A DNA stretch of 64,000 nucleotides from Acidobacteriota bacterium (lineage in GTDB: Bacteria; Acidobacteriota; Terriglobia; Bryobacterales; Bryobacteraceae): positions 1 through 64,000 of the forward strand of contig JAFLBB010000008.1 of NCBI GenBank assembly GCA_017304135.1. The letters run 5' to 3'. The notes below the pieces were generated by a model, which was not told where the DNA came from, did no database searches, and saw only the letters and a list, made by a program, of their open reading frames with translations. Position 1 is the stretch's first letter. Each line of letters opens with the position of its first letter. Both the position numbers and the translations under genes were made by a program. Shown piece after piece: positions 49,080 through 58,900 of the stretch.

Positions 49080-50870
49080 ATGAACGACGGCGGCAAGCCA
49101 ATTGTCCTGACAGCTCCGTTGACGGAGACCATTGACCATGCTGGCTATTTCATCCAGATGGCGCTGGCGTCAATGCCGATGAAGATGGAGAAAGTGATTG
49201 ACCAGAAGTACCCGCAGTGGCGGGAACTGGAGCGCAACAGCGACGGTTCGGCGCGCTATATGCCCGCCGGTGTGCGGCTGGTGGAAGCCTCGCTGCTGCG
49301 CCAGGTGAGCACTGACGACATCATCTGCTGTTACCCGGACGACCTGCCGAAATTCATCGGCCCGCGCACACGTGTGGTCGGCGTCTCGACGCACAATCCG
49401 CTCGGCGTCACCTTCGCCGCGGGGGTGTATGCCTCGATCTTCGGCTCGTCGCGCGAGCCCATCAATTCCCATTACGCCAAGAAGCTGTTCGCCACGCTCA
49501 AGGAGAGCCCGCACAGGCATCAGTTCCAGGTGATCGTCGGCGGCTCGGGCGGCTGGCAGATTTCGCAGACCGACAGCTACGAAGAACTGGGTGTGGATTG
49601 CGTGGTAGATGGCCGCAGTGAAAGCGATGATGTGCTCGCCCTGATCGCACAGGCGCTGCGCGGCGAACGGCTGCCGCGCTTCATGGAAGTGGCCCACCCG
49701 AAGGAGCGCGCGGGCCTGCTCACGCCCTCCAAGCGCACCACGTTCGGCGTCGTTGAGATGACCACCGGGTGCGGGCGGCGCTGCCAGTTCTGCCTGCCGG
49801 ATCTCAACCCGCAGCTCGACTTCCCGAAGGACAAAATTCTGGACGCCGTGAACGCCAACGTGGCCGAGGGCAACCGCCAGATCTCGCTCGCCACCGAGGA
49901 CATGTTCATCTGGGGCCAGGTAGGCACAGGCACGCCGTTCTATTTCCCCAATCGCGAGGCGCTGGTGGATCTCTACAAGTCCGTGGTGGAGACGCCGGGC
50001 GTCGACCATCACCTGCTGAGCCATTCGACGATGGCGCCGGCCGTGGTCGATCCGAAGATGATTGAGGAATTGAGCGCGGTGCTGCTTGATAAGAGCCCGG
50101 TGAAGCTGCCCTCGGTGAGTTCGCATCCCGAGGGGCGCATCCTCTCACCGCTCGTCGGCATGGAGACGGCCTCGGTGAGCATGGCGCGCAAGATCATGCC
50201 CGGCAAGGGAGTTCCCTTCCCCATTGAGGAGTGGCCGAGCGTGCTCGTGCAGGGCCTCGAGATTCTCAACAAGAACAACTGGTTCCCGGTGATCACGCTG
50301 ATGATCGGCAATCCGGGCGAGACCGACGACGATTGCCGGGCCACACTCGACCTGCTCTATGAAGTGGAGCGGCGCGGGCTGTTTGCCTTCTTCGTGCCAT
50401 CGATCTTCACGCCGCTTGAGGACACGCGCATGGGCAAGAAGCAGGGCGTGGCCGAAAGCCGCGAGATGACGCCGCTGCAGTGGCAGGTGATGATGAAGTG
50501 CTGGAAGATGAGCCTCAAGCCGGCCCTGCGCAGCTGGTGGGGACCGACGGCGTGGCGCATCGGCGCGGTGGGGGCGTGGATGTGGAAGCTGCGCAAGATG
50601 AACGGCCCGAACTTCACCTGGCCGCTGCTGATGTTCTCCAGCGCCGTGCCCGAGTGGCTGATGGAGAAGATGGGCAAGATCTACCGCGGCAAACCGATGC
50701 AGGTGAAGAGCCGCAAGGAACTGCTCGCCACCATCAAGAGGCAGCACTGGCGTTTCCTGCGCGAGGACAACGGCGACCTGCCTGATGGTTGGGCAGAGGA
50801 AGTGGCGCAGCCGATGGCGATGGGCGCCAGCGCCGCGGCTGTGCCGGTGTCCACCTTCAAGATTATTTAG
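49080..50870 (+). CDS. B12-binding-type radical SAM protein
   Basis: 596 aa. Residues about 80-200 look like a cobalamin-binding Rossmann domain ('RVVGVSTHNPLGVTFAAGVY', 'QVIVGGSGGWQISQTDSYEE', 'GVDCVVDGRSESDDVLAL') but without the D-x-H-x-x-G ligand, as in many class-B radical SAM methylases. The 4Fe-4S motif C-x3-C-x2-C is at C231, C235, C238 ('TTGCGRRCQFCLPDL'). The SAM barrel continues to about 450 ('LMIGNPGETDDDCRATLDLL'). The C-terminal 120 residues are helical and rich in W and M. No substrate is known; it is not clustered with a biosynthetic pathway. GAGGAGG precedes the ATG. It lies directly downstream of higBA. Confidence 0.85.
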   Translation: MNDGGKPIVLTAPLTETIDHAGYFIQMALASMPMKMEKVIDQKYPQWRELERNSDGSARYMPAGVRLVEASLLRQVSTDDIICCYPDDLPKFIGPRTRVVGVSTHNPLGVTFAAGVYASIFGSSREPINSHYAKKLFATLKESPHRHQFQVIVGGSGGWQISQTDSYEELGVDCVVDGRSESDDVLALIAQALRGERLPRFMEVAHPKERAGLLTPSKRTTFGVVEMTTGCGRRCQFCLPDLNPQLDFPKDKILDAVNANVAEGNRQISLATEDMFIWGQVGTGTPFYFPNREALVDLYKSVVETPGVDHHLLSHSTMAPAVVDPKMIEELSAVLLDKSPVKLPSVSSHPEGRILSPLVGMETASVSMARKIMPGKGVPFPIEEWPSVLVQGLEILNKNNWFPVITLMIGNPGETDDDCRATLDLLYEVERRGLFAFFVPSIFTPLEDTRMGKKQGVAESREMTPLQWQVMMKCWKMSLKPALRSWWGPTAWRIGAVGAWMWKLRKMNGPNFTWPLLMFSSAVPEWLMEKMGKIYRGKPMQVKSRKELLATIKRQHWRFLREDNGDLPDGWAEEVAQPMAMGASAAAVPVSTFKII

Positions 50871-50894
50871 CGCTCAGTGAGTGCGCTCAGTGAG
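50871..50894. repeat. 11-bp duplication at a convergent gene boundary
   Basis: CGCTCAGTGAG occurs at 50871-50881 and 50884-50894. The second copy includes the stop codon of the minus-strand gene; the first follows the radical SAM stop. A small tandem duplication that may have changed where the genes end; no terminator hairpin is visible here. Confidence 0.55.
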
Positions 50895-51309
50895 CCGCTT
50901 TGATCGCGGCCAGCGTTTCCACGGCGCGGGCCGTTGCGGCGTTCCGCACCTCGAAGTAAACGCCAGTGCCTTCCGGGTAGCGTTTACCCTCGCGGACCGC
51001 CGCCAGCACCACTTCCGGCAGCGGCTCGGCGAGCGCCGCGGCGACGGCGCGCTGCCCGAAAACGAAGCTCGCCGTGAAGGCGCGCGCGTTGGGGCTGAGA
51101 TAGAGGATGTTGCGCTTCTTGTGTTTGAGCCGCAGCGCCCAGCCGTACTTGATGGAGTAGGAGTTCCACTCCTGCCGATCCACGATTCCTTGGGCGAGCA
51201 GGTGTTCGACGATTTGATTCCAGGTCTTGGCCGCGCGGGCTCCGAGCGTGTGCAGCAGTTCCGCTTCGCTGGGGGCTTCGGCGTGGCCGATGAAGGCATT
51301 GGCCAGCAT
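50887..51309 (-). CDS. DUF3788-like protein
   Basis: 140 aa. The segment 'TWNQIVEHLLAQGIVDRQEW', then 'YSIKYGWALRLKHKKRNIL' and 'YLSPNARAFTASFVFGQRAV' follow the DUF3788 pattern (aromatic residues and Lys-Lys-Arg before a beta strand). 'YPEGTGVYFEVRNAATARA' near the end is also typical. No known activity. It is in the same direction as the sigma-factor gene 17 nt upstream and could be the end of that transcript. Confidence 0.78.
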   Translation of the reverse strand: MLANAFIGHAEAPSEAELLHTLGARAAKTWNQIVEHLLAQGIVDRQEWNSYSIKYGWALRLKHKKRNILYLSPNARAFTASFVFGQRAVAAALAEPLPEVVLAAVREGKRYPEGTGVYFEVRNAATARAVETLAAIKAAH

Positions 51310-51326
51310 GAGATTCTCCTAGACCA

Positions 51327-52565
51327 CTATGGGAACAGGGCGAGGCGGCGCGCAAGCAGGTGGCGCTCGGCCGTCGTGGGCGCGAGGGCGAGGGCGCGTT
51401 CAAGGCAGGCGCGGGCCGTGGCGGCGTCGCCGAGGCGGGCGTGGAAATCGGCAAGGATCGCGGCATGGAGATGATACCGCTCCATGGCGGGATCGCCGGC
51501 GAGTGGAGCCATCAGCGCCAGCGCGGCGGCGGGCGATTGCGCATAGCTGAGGGCGACGGCCCAGGAGAGCCGCACGGCGGGCGAGGGAGAGAGTTGGAAG
51601 AGCGTCTCATAGGCGGCCGCCATGCGAGTCCAGTCAGTGGCGGCAAAGGTGGGCGCGGAGGCGTGCAGTGAGGCGATCTCGGCTTCCAGATGCCAGGCGG
51701 TGAGCGCGTCGCCGCAGGCGGAGAGGCCGAGGTGATGGAAACCGGCGGCGAGCAGGGGGCGGTCCCAGAGCGAGCGGTCCTGCAAATCGAGGGTGAGCAG
51801 GTCGCCGGCATCGTCGACGCGGGCGGACAGACGAGCCGCTTGCAGACAGAACAACGCAGCCAGGGCATGGACGGTGGGGCGGCCGGTGGCGGCGTTGGCG
51901 GCAAGCAGCGCGACGAGGCGGATCGCTTCGTGGCAGAGATCCTCGCGCAACAAGCGGTCGCCGCCGCTGGCTGAGTAGCCTTCGTTGAACATCAGGTAGA
52001 GCACGCGGCACACCGAGTCGAGCCGCGGCGCGAGGTGCGCATCGAAGGGCACGTGGAAGGAGAGGCCGCCGCCGGCGATGGCGCGTTTGGCGCGCACGAT
52101 GCGCTGCGCCACCGTAGCTTCCTGCGTGAAGAAGGCGCGCGCGATCTCAGCGGTGGAGAGGCCGGCGACGGACTTGAGGGTCAGGGCCAGTTGCGCGTCG
52201 GGTGGCAGCGACGGGTGGCAGCAGAGGAAGATCAGCTCGAGGGTATCGTCGCCCAGAGTGGGAAGCGCATGTGGCGGCACGGCTGGTTCGGCCGTGGCTG
52301 TCGCCACCGGCCGGCGCAACTGATCCAAGGCGCGACGCCTGGCCACCAGCGTGAGCCAGGCGGCGGGGTTGGGCGGAATGCCGTGAAAGGGCCAGGTCTG
52401 CAGGGCGCGGAGAAACGCATCCTGCAGACACTCTTCGGCCAGTGCCAGATGGGCCGGTCCGAACTGCCGGACAAGTGCGCCGAGAATGGGGGCGTGTTGA
52501 TGGCGGAACAGGTGATCCACCATCCGCCCCGCCGCGGCGGCGCTTTTGTGATCGACGCCGCTCAT
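51327..52565 (-). CDS. ECF sigma factor with large C-terminal extension (ECF42-like)
   Basis: 412 aa. Sigma region 2 at about 20-85 ('LRALQTWPFHGIPPNPAAWL', 'ARRRALDQLRRP') and region 4 at about 130-185 ('QLALTLKSVAGLSTAEIARA', 'TQEATVAQRIVRAKRAI') are followed by a C-terminal domain of about 225 residues of tetratricopeptide-like helices ('RVLYLMFNEGYSASGGDRLL', 'SPAVRLSWAVALSYAQSPAA'). This is the ECF42 plan, in which the C-terminal domain takes the role of an anti-sigma factor. Its ATG overlaps the stop of a DGPF-domain gene (ATGA), the usual genomic partner. Confidence 0.92.
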   Translation of the reverse strand: MSGVDHKSAAAAGRMVDHLFRHQHAPILGALVRQFGPAHLALAEECLQDAFLRALQTWPFHGIPPNPAAWLTLVARRRALDQLRRPVATATAEPAVPPHALPTLGDDTLELIFLCCHPSLPPDAQLALTLKSVAGLSTAEIARAFFTQEATVAQRIVRAKRAIAGGGLSFHVPFDAHLAPRLDSVCRVLYLMFNEGYSASGGDRLLREDLCHEAIRLVALLAANAATGRPTVHALAALFCLQAARLSARVDDAGDLLTLDLQDRSLWDRPLLAAGFHHLGLSACGDALTAWHLEAEIASLHASAPTFAATDWTRMAAAYETLFQLSPSPAVRLSWAVALSYAQSPAAALALMAPLAGDPAMERYHLHAAILADFHARLGDAATARACLERALALAPTTAERHLLARRLALFP

Positions 52566-52915
52566 CCGTGAGTCGGTTCCACCTCGCGCACTTCGATGGT
52601 TCCGAAGTCGAGGTGGGGGCAGGTGCTCGCAATCTCAACCGCCTGATCGTAATTCGCGGCCTGGATGTGGAAGAAGCCGCCCACCACCTCCTTGGCCTCG
52701 GCAAAGGGGCCGTCGGTGACCGACACTGTGCCGTTGACGGCGCGCATGAGGCGGCCTTCGCCATCGCGCAGTTTCTGTCCGCCCACCATGTGCCCCTTGG
52801 CGGCGACCTCTTCGCGCCAGGCGATGTAGCGGGCGATGATCCGCTGCATCTGTTCCGGCGAGATGTCCATGGTCATGGCCGGCGGTTCATGCAGGAAGAG
52901 GATGTATTGCTTCAT
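52562..52915 (-). CDS. YCII/DGPF-domain protein, ECF42 partner
   Basis: 117 aa. The family motif 'TDGPFAEAKEVVGGFFHI' is at about 67-84, after a small ferredoxin-like fold ('MKQYILFLHEPPAM', 'KGHMVGGQKLRDGEG'). DGPF proteins (YCII-related) are nearly always encoded beside ECF42 sigma factors and are regulated by them; their chemistry is not settled. AAGGAGAC lies before the ATG at 52915. It is translationally coupled to the sigma gene through a 4-nt overlap. Confidence 0.94.
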   Translation of the reverse strand: MKQYILFLHEPPAMTMDISPEQMQRIIARYIAWREEVAAKGHMVGGQKLRDGEGRLMRAVNGTVSVTDGPFAEAKEVVGGFFHIQAANYDQAVEIASTCPHLDFGTIEVREVEPTHG

Positions 52916-53110
52916 TGTGTGTCTCCTTGTGCCGTGTAGACTTCACCGGGATAACGGATGCGGGGGCCGGAGATCGACATGGCCCGCACTCTTTTGTCCA
53001 CCGTGCCCTGCAAGCGGCGGGACATCAGGCATCCACTCGGACGTTCCGCTCAGCGACGGGGGCAGGGGTGGCGCCGAGGAAGGCCTGACGGTTCCTGATC
53101 CCGTCCATTC

Positions 53111-53116
53111 TATAGT
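53111..53116 (+). promoter_or_regulatory. -10 box before the small membrane protein gene
   Basis: TATAGT at 53111-53116. Its predicted start would lie near the ATG at 53125, so the in-frame ATG at 53119 is probably not in the mRNA. A weak CTGACG lies upstream with a long (20-nt) spacer. Confidence 0.4.
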
Positions 53117-53124
53117 GAATGAGG

Positions 53125-53550
53125 ATGAACGACGATGCAGAGCGGAGCACGGAGACGAGGCTGCGCGAGTCGCTGGCCCAGTTGTTGGGGGTGAGCGTGG
53201 AGGCCGTGCCGGGGGAGTCGCGACTGGCCGAGTTATTCCCCGAGGCGCGGCGGCTCGAAGCCTGGCGGCAATGGCAGCAAGCGTGCCCGGTGCCGTTGCC
53301 GGCGCTCGATCATCCGCTCAGTACAAAGATGGGCTGGTTTGCCGGCGGCTTTCTGGGAGCCCTCTTCCTGCTGGCGTTTTTGCGCACCTTGGGGGTGCAC
53401 ATTCCCAGCAGCATGATGGTGGGGGGAATTGTGGGCTTGCTGGCGGGTGCGGTGGGGCTGCGCTGGCTGGCCGCGCCGGGGCTGAGCTTTCCACCCGGCC
53501 TGGAGACGCTGGCCGACCTGGCGGCGCGGCTTGACGCGGGCGTGCGCTAG
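53125..53550 (+). CDS. Small membrane protein of unknown function
   Basis: 141 aa from the ATG at 53125, since the ATG at 53119 lies inside the probable -10 region. Acidic N-terminal helix (about 1-60), then two close membrane spans, at about 71-90 ('WFAGGFLGALFLLAFLRTLG') and 96-113 ('MMVGGIVGLLAGAVGLRWL'), and a short soluble tail. No family recognised. Its last 4 bases overlap the convergent GGDEF/EAL gene. It has no obvious operon partner. Confidence 0.68.
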   Translation: MNDDAERSTETRLRESLAQLLGVSVEAVPGESRLAELFPEARRLEAWRQWQQACPVPLPALDHPLSTKMGWFAGGFLGALFLLAFLRTLGVHIPSSMMVGGIVGLLAGAVGLRWLAAPGLSFPPGLETLADLAARLDAGVR

Positions 53551-55730
53551 TTCACCGGGATCAGTTCGCGCAGCTCGGCCGCCTGTTTTTCCTGCCGCTT
53601 GAGCGAGACCGGCTGCGAGCCGCGGTGAATGAGCAACGAGGCGGCGGCGTGAATATCCATGGGCTTGCCGAGCCAGTAGCCCTGGCCGTATTCGCAGCCG
53701 AGCTCGGCCACCTGGCGGGCCTGCTGGACGGTTTCGATTCCCTCGGCCACCACCTTCATGCCCAGCGCGCGGGCCAGCGCGACGATGGTGCGAACGATCT
53801 CCAGCCCGCCTGAGTCCATGCGGGCAATGAAGCTGCGGTCGATTTTGAGAACGTCGAGGGCAAAGGTGTGGAGCAGGGACAGCGACGAGTATCCGGTCCC
53901 GAAATCATCCACGGCCAGGGCGAAGCCGTGCGTCTTGAGCGCGGCCAGCCGCAGCGCCGTTTCGGCGTAGGTGGAAACCACCGTTTCGGTGACCTCGATT
54001 TGAATCAGCCCCGGATCGACCTGAGCGTGATGGACGATGGAGGCCAAGCGGTCAAGCAGGTCGGGCGATTGGAACTGCTTTTGTGAGAGGTTGAACGAAA
54101 CGTGCACGGGCGCGCCCGTGGTGGACTGCATGGTCTTGATCCACGAGCAGACCTGGCGCAGCGTGGACCATCCGATGGGAATACTCAGTCCGGTCTCCTC
54201 GGCCTCATTGAGAAACTCGCCAGGGGAAATGATGCGGCCGCAGGGGTGGCGCCAGCGCAGCAGCGCCTCGAAGGAGTGGATGGCGCCGTCGGAGAGCGAG
54301 AGGATAGGTTGAAGGAACGGCTCGAACTCGCCACGGTCGAGCCCCTGGCGCATCTCGGCCTCGAGGTTCAGCCGTTGCAGGGCCGAGTCGTGCATGGAGG
54401 GCTTGAAAATCTCCACGCGCCCGCCGCCGCGCTGTTTGGCGCGCGAGGTGGCCAGACTGGCGCAGCGGTAGAGATCCTTGGAGGCCTCCGGACCGTCGGC
54501 GGCAAAGGCGATACCGATGCTGGCTTGGACCTTGATGACGCGGCCGTCAATCTCCATCGGCTGGTGCAGCAGTTCCTGGATACGCCTGGCCATGGCCAGC
54601 GCGGCGTCGTGTTCGGCTGGCGCTCCCAGCAGGATGGCGAACTGGTCGCCGCCGATGCGGGCCAGGCGATCGGCGCCGCGGATGCCGTCGGCGAGCGAGC
54701 GGGCGCACTGGTGGAGCAACTTGTCGCCGGCGGCGTGGCCGAGGGCTTCGTTGACCGCCTCCAGCCGGTCGATCTCCACGATCATCAGGGAGGGACCGTC
54801 ATCCTTGCCGAAGGCTCTCGTGGCGCACTCTTCGATCCACTGCAGCATGGCACGGCGGTTGGCAAGCCCGGTGAGGGAATCTTCGTTCACTTCGCGCTCC
54901 AGGCGCTTGAGCACATGCCGCCGGTCCTCTTCCTCCAGGATGAGAGCAATCATGTCGGCGACCGAAGCGGCAAACACCTCCTCCTCGGTGGTCCAACCCC
55001 GGGGCTCGCCGGCGTGTTCAAAGCAGACTACCCCGCGCAGCCGGCCCATCCGCCGGATCGGGGAGTCGAGCATGGCGCCGATGTTGTTGGGGGCCAGGTA
55101 GGCGTCGCGGAATTCGGCCGTGCGAGAGTCGGTGCACGCATCCACGGCGGCGATCGTGCGTTCGGAGCGAAGCGCTTCAAAGTAAGCGGGAAATTGATCG
55201 GCCCACAAAACCGCGCCGTTGGAGTGCGTCTGCGTGCCGCTATGAAAATGTTCGCGGCACTCCATGCGCGACCAGTCTTCCGAGAGAATCCAGATGCTGG
55301 CCTGGAGAACGCTGAGGGCGGTTGCCGACGAGGCGGTGATTTCGCGCAAGGCCAGTTCAAAGTCGTCATGTTCGACCAGCCGCCTTGACGACAACGAGAG
55401 CGAGTGGCTCAGGCGGATCAGGTTGCGGCGGATGCGCGCCGCGCCGGCACGGGCGTTTTGCTCGGAGGTCACTTCGCGAATCACGGCGAGCGCCGGCGGC
55501 GACTGCACGGGCATGAGCGTGGCCTCGAACTGCCGCGCACCGGGCCCGCGGCCGCGAGTGAACCGGAAGCGGGATTGGCGGCCGCTGGCCAGCGTCGACT
55601 CGGCGTGGGTCACCAGTTGGCGGAACACACGCGGAGTGAGCGCTCGCGGTTTGCCGCTGAGGACGTCGACACCACCATCAGGGCTGATCGCTAGAAGGAG
55701 GTCGGGTTCGGTTTTTCTTGGCCGGGCCAT
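53547..55730 (-). CDS. GAF-GGDEF-EAL cyclic-di-GMP protein, GGDEF degenerate
   Basis: 727 aa from the ATG at 55730 ('MARPRKTEPDLLLAISPD'); the longer open frame upstream is non-conserved. A PAS-like N-terminal region (1-95) and a GAF domain (about 120-275, 'GRLRGVVCFEHAGEPRGWTT') precede a GGDEF domain (about 300-455), whose signature is 'RIGGDQFAILLG': Gln replaces the metal-binding Glu, so diguanylate cyclase activity is doubtful. The EAL domain (about 475-715) is intact at 'SFEALLRWRHP', 'SFNLSQKQFQSPDLLDRL' and 'VDDFGTGYSSLSLL', so c-di-GMP hydrolysis is likely. The protein is cytoplasmic with no membrane span. Confidence 0.93.
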   Translation of the reverse strand: MARPRKTEPDLLLAISPDGGVDVLSGKPRALTPRVFRQLVTHAESTLASGRQSRFRFTRGRGPGARQFEATLMPVQSPPALAVIREVTSEQNARAGAARIRRNLIRLSHSLSLSSRRLVEHDDFELALREITASSATALSVLQASIWILSEDWSRMECREHFHSGTQTHSNGAVLWADQFPAYFEALRSERTIAAVDACTDSRTAEFRDAYLAPNNIGAMLDSPIRRMGRLRGVVCFEHAGEPRGWTTEEEVFAASVADMIALILEEEDRRHVLKRLEREVNEDSLTGLANRRAMLQWIEECATRAFGKDDGPSLMIVEIDRLEAVNEALGHAAGDKLLHQCARSLADGIRGADRLARIGGDQFAILLGAPAEHDAALAMARRIQELLHQPMEIDGRVIKVQASIGIAFAADGPEASKDLYRCASLATSRAKQRGGGRVEIFKPSMHDSALQRLNLEAEMRQGLDRGEFEPFLQPILSLSDGAIHSFEALLRWRHPCGRIISPGEFLNEAEETGLSIPIGWSTLRQVCSWIKTMQSTTGAPVHVSFNLSQKQFQSPDLLDRLASIVHHAQVDPGLIQIEVTETVVSTYAETALRLAALKTHGFALAVDDFGTGYSSLSLLHTFALDVLKIDRSFIARMDSGGLEIVRTIVALARALGMKVVAEGIETVQQARQVAELGCEYGQGYWLGKPMDIHAAASLLIHRGSQPVSLKRQEKQAAELRELIPVN

Positions 55731-55996
55731 CCTCACTTGACACGTATCGACCCACCTGGCGAAAGTGTGGGGACGGCGGCGCGGAAACTGATGATTTTTC
55801 CGCCAGAGCTTCCCGAACGGTAGGCCTGCAAGGCGAATTGCCCGGATTAAGCTGAGTCTGTCCACGGTTTTCCTGGAGCGCGGAGGCCGTCCGCGCTGCC
55901 CCAGGATGCGGCATGGGGCCACGCCCCACGCCCGGCATGGCCCATAACAGATTGCAATACCAGTAAATACTTTTTTCGCCGGGTTGCGAACGCCGC

Positions 55997-58900
55997 CTAC
56001 GGCACGTTGGCCGTCACGGGCTGCGAGGCGCCCACGGAGTTGGAGAGCGTAACCGAAAGCGACGACACCGCCGCCGCATCGCCTGACAACGTGAACGGCT
56101 GGCGGTAGGTGAACTGGCTGCCGAAGGCGCGCGCACTGTCGCTGGAAAACCAGGTGGCGCTGGTGGCGCTAAGCGGAAGGGTGAGCTCGGTGGTCTGCAG
56201 GTTTGCGCCCGAGGCCGCCGTGAACCGGAAGACGGCCTGCGTGACTTCCCTGGGCGTGGCGAAGCCGGTGATGGCGACGTCGAAGCCGCTGGCCGTGCGC
56301 GTCACCGTGGCGGCACGCAGTGTGGGCGCGCTGCGCAGGATGCGGATGAGGCGCGGGCCGGCGCCGGGGAGCGCCGTGCCGCCGGAGGTGAACGACGGAG
56401 TGAGTGTGATGGTCCCAGCGACCGTGCCCGTCTGGAACGCGGCCGTGCCTTCGAATTCCGCCGCCGTGGAGCCGGCGGGAATGGAAAAGCGCAGCGTGCG
56501 CGAGCCGTTGGCGAATTGCAGCGCGGGGTCATCGGCGGGCGAGGCCGGCGTGTTCACCGTGTCCGGGGCAAAGGTGATGACGATGGCTCCGCTCAGCGCC
56601 GAGGGGTAAGCCGCGGCGAGCTCCAGCGTGAGCCGCGGCTGGGTTCCCGGCTCGACGGTGTCGGCCGGACCGGTGAGGGTGAACGAAGGCAGCGCCGGGG
56701 AAGTCACGGCCAGCGTGAAGTCGCGCGTCACCGAGCGCGTACCGGAGTCGATCACGGTGAGGGTGAAGGTGGTGGAGCCGAGGGCGGTGGGTGTGCCGCT
56801 GAGGGCGCCGCCCGAGGCCAGCGTGAGTCCTGCCGGCAGCGTGCCGGTGGTGAGCAGCCAGCGGTACGGGGGCGTGCCGCCGTCGGCCTGAAGATTGACG
56901 CTGTAGGCGCTGCCGAAGGTGGCTGCCGGGAGCGCGGCCGCGGTGGTGATGCTGAGGCCGGGCGGCAGTACGGTGAGGGTGAAGGCCTTGGAGACGGTGC
57001 GCGCGGTGGCGTCATTGACGGCGATGGTGAAGCTGAAGTCGCCCGCCGCGGCCGGGATGCCGGCCATCTCGCCGGTGGCCGCGTTTAGCACGAGCGCCGC
57101 CGGCACGGAGCCGGAGATGATGCGCCAGTTGGCATACGGCGTCGTTCCGCCCGAGGCAAGGAAGGTGACGGTGTAGGGCGCGCGGGCCGTGCCCGTGGGC
57201 AGCGCGGTGGGATTCGTGATGGAGAGGCCGGAGAGAACCTCAATCGTGTAGGGCGCGCGCGCGGTTTGCCCGGCGGCATCCTTCACCTCAATGGTGAAGG
57301 TGGTGGAACCCGCCGCGGTGGGCGTGCCGGTGATGGCGCCGGTGGTGGTGTTCAGGCTCAGCCCGGCGGGAAGCGTTCCGGTGGCGACCGACCAGGTGTA
57401 GGGCTGCGTGCCACCAGCCGCGGCGAGAGCGAAGGTGTACGCGGTGCCGAGGGTCCCCGTGGGAGGTTGCGCCGTGGTGGTGATGGAGAGGCCGGCGTTC
57501 ACCACCAGCGTGAAGCCTTTGCTGGCGGTTTGGTTGGCGCTGTCGCGGACCTGCACGAGGAAGGCAAACGAGCCGGTGGTGGTGGGCGTGCCGGAAAGGA
57601 GGCCCGTGGCGGCGTTGAGCGCGATGCCCGGCGGCAGGCTGCCCGTGGTCACCACCCAATTCACATAGGGCGGCGCTCCGCCGGCGGCCACCAGTTGGGT
57701 GGAGTAGGCGAGCCCGGCGGCGGCGGTGGGCAGCGCCTCGGCGGTGGTGATGGAAAGCGGCGGGGCGACGACCAGCGTGTAAAGCCTCGTCACGATGAAG
57801 CCCGAGGCATCGGTGACCTGCAGCGTGAAGTCGTACAGGCCGGAGGTGGTGGGCACTCCGGTGATGGCGCCCGTTGTGCCGTTGAGCGAAAGGCCGGGTG
57901 GGAAGACACCGTTAGCAAAGGCGAACAGGAACGGTGGTGTGCCGCCGGTGATGTTGATGGCCTGCGTGTAGGGGACGCCGATGAGCCCGGTGGTGAGCGT
58001 GCTGGTGACAAACTGCGCCGGAGGATTGATGAGCAGCGTCACCGAATTGGAGCTGACCGGACCGGAGTTCACGACGGTGATCGAGACCGAACCAGCCGAG
58101 GGAATCAGCGTTGGCGTGACCAGCGCAGAAAGCTGGGTCGCCGAGAGGAAGGTGGTCACCAGCGCCTGCCCAGAGATGCGAATGACCGAGGTGGCGTTGA
58201 AGCCCGCGCCGTTGACAACGAGGTTGAACGTCGGCGCGCCGGCCGTGATGGCAACCGGCGCAATGGTGGTAATCGTCGGCGCGGCGCCTACCGTGAAGGT
58301 GGCCGGCGAGGAGGTGACCGGGCCTGGATTCACCACGGTGACGTTCACGGCTCCCGGGTTCAGCAGTAATCCGGCGGGCACGGCGGCGGTGAGTTGGGTC
58401 GCGCTGATGTAGGCCGTGGTGAGCGCGGTGCCGGCCCAGTGGACCACCGAGGCGGCGACGAAGCCCGTGCCGGAGACGGTGAGGTTGAATCCCGGCGCGC
58501 CGGCGGAGATCGACGACGGGGCAAGCGAACTGATGGTGGGCGGCGGCGAGATGGTGAAGTTTGCCGGCGCGGAGATGGCGTTGGGCGTGCTGGCCACGGT
58601 GATGGCGGCGGTGCCCGCGGCGGCAATCAGGTTAGCCGGCACCTGCGCGGTGAGCTGAGTGGTGCTGACGAAGGTGGTGGCGAGCGCGTTGCCGTTCCAG
58701 CGGATCTCGGACTTATAGGTGGAGCCGTTGACGAAGTTCGCGCCGTTCACGGTGAGGGTAAACGCGGGCCCGCCGGCGAAGGCCGAGGTGGGAGCGAGCG
58801 AGGTGATGGAGGGGCCGTTGACGGTGAATGCGGAGGGCGCCGAGGTGATGAGGGCGAGGTTGTTGACCGTGACGTTGATCGAGCCGGACGTGGTGATGGC

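Noticed and set aside
55731..55922. Extension of the GGDEF/EAL frame upstream
   Set aside because: Arg/Pro-rich non-conserved peptide; the ATG at 55730 gives a sensible N-terminus.
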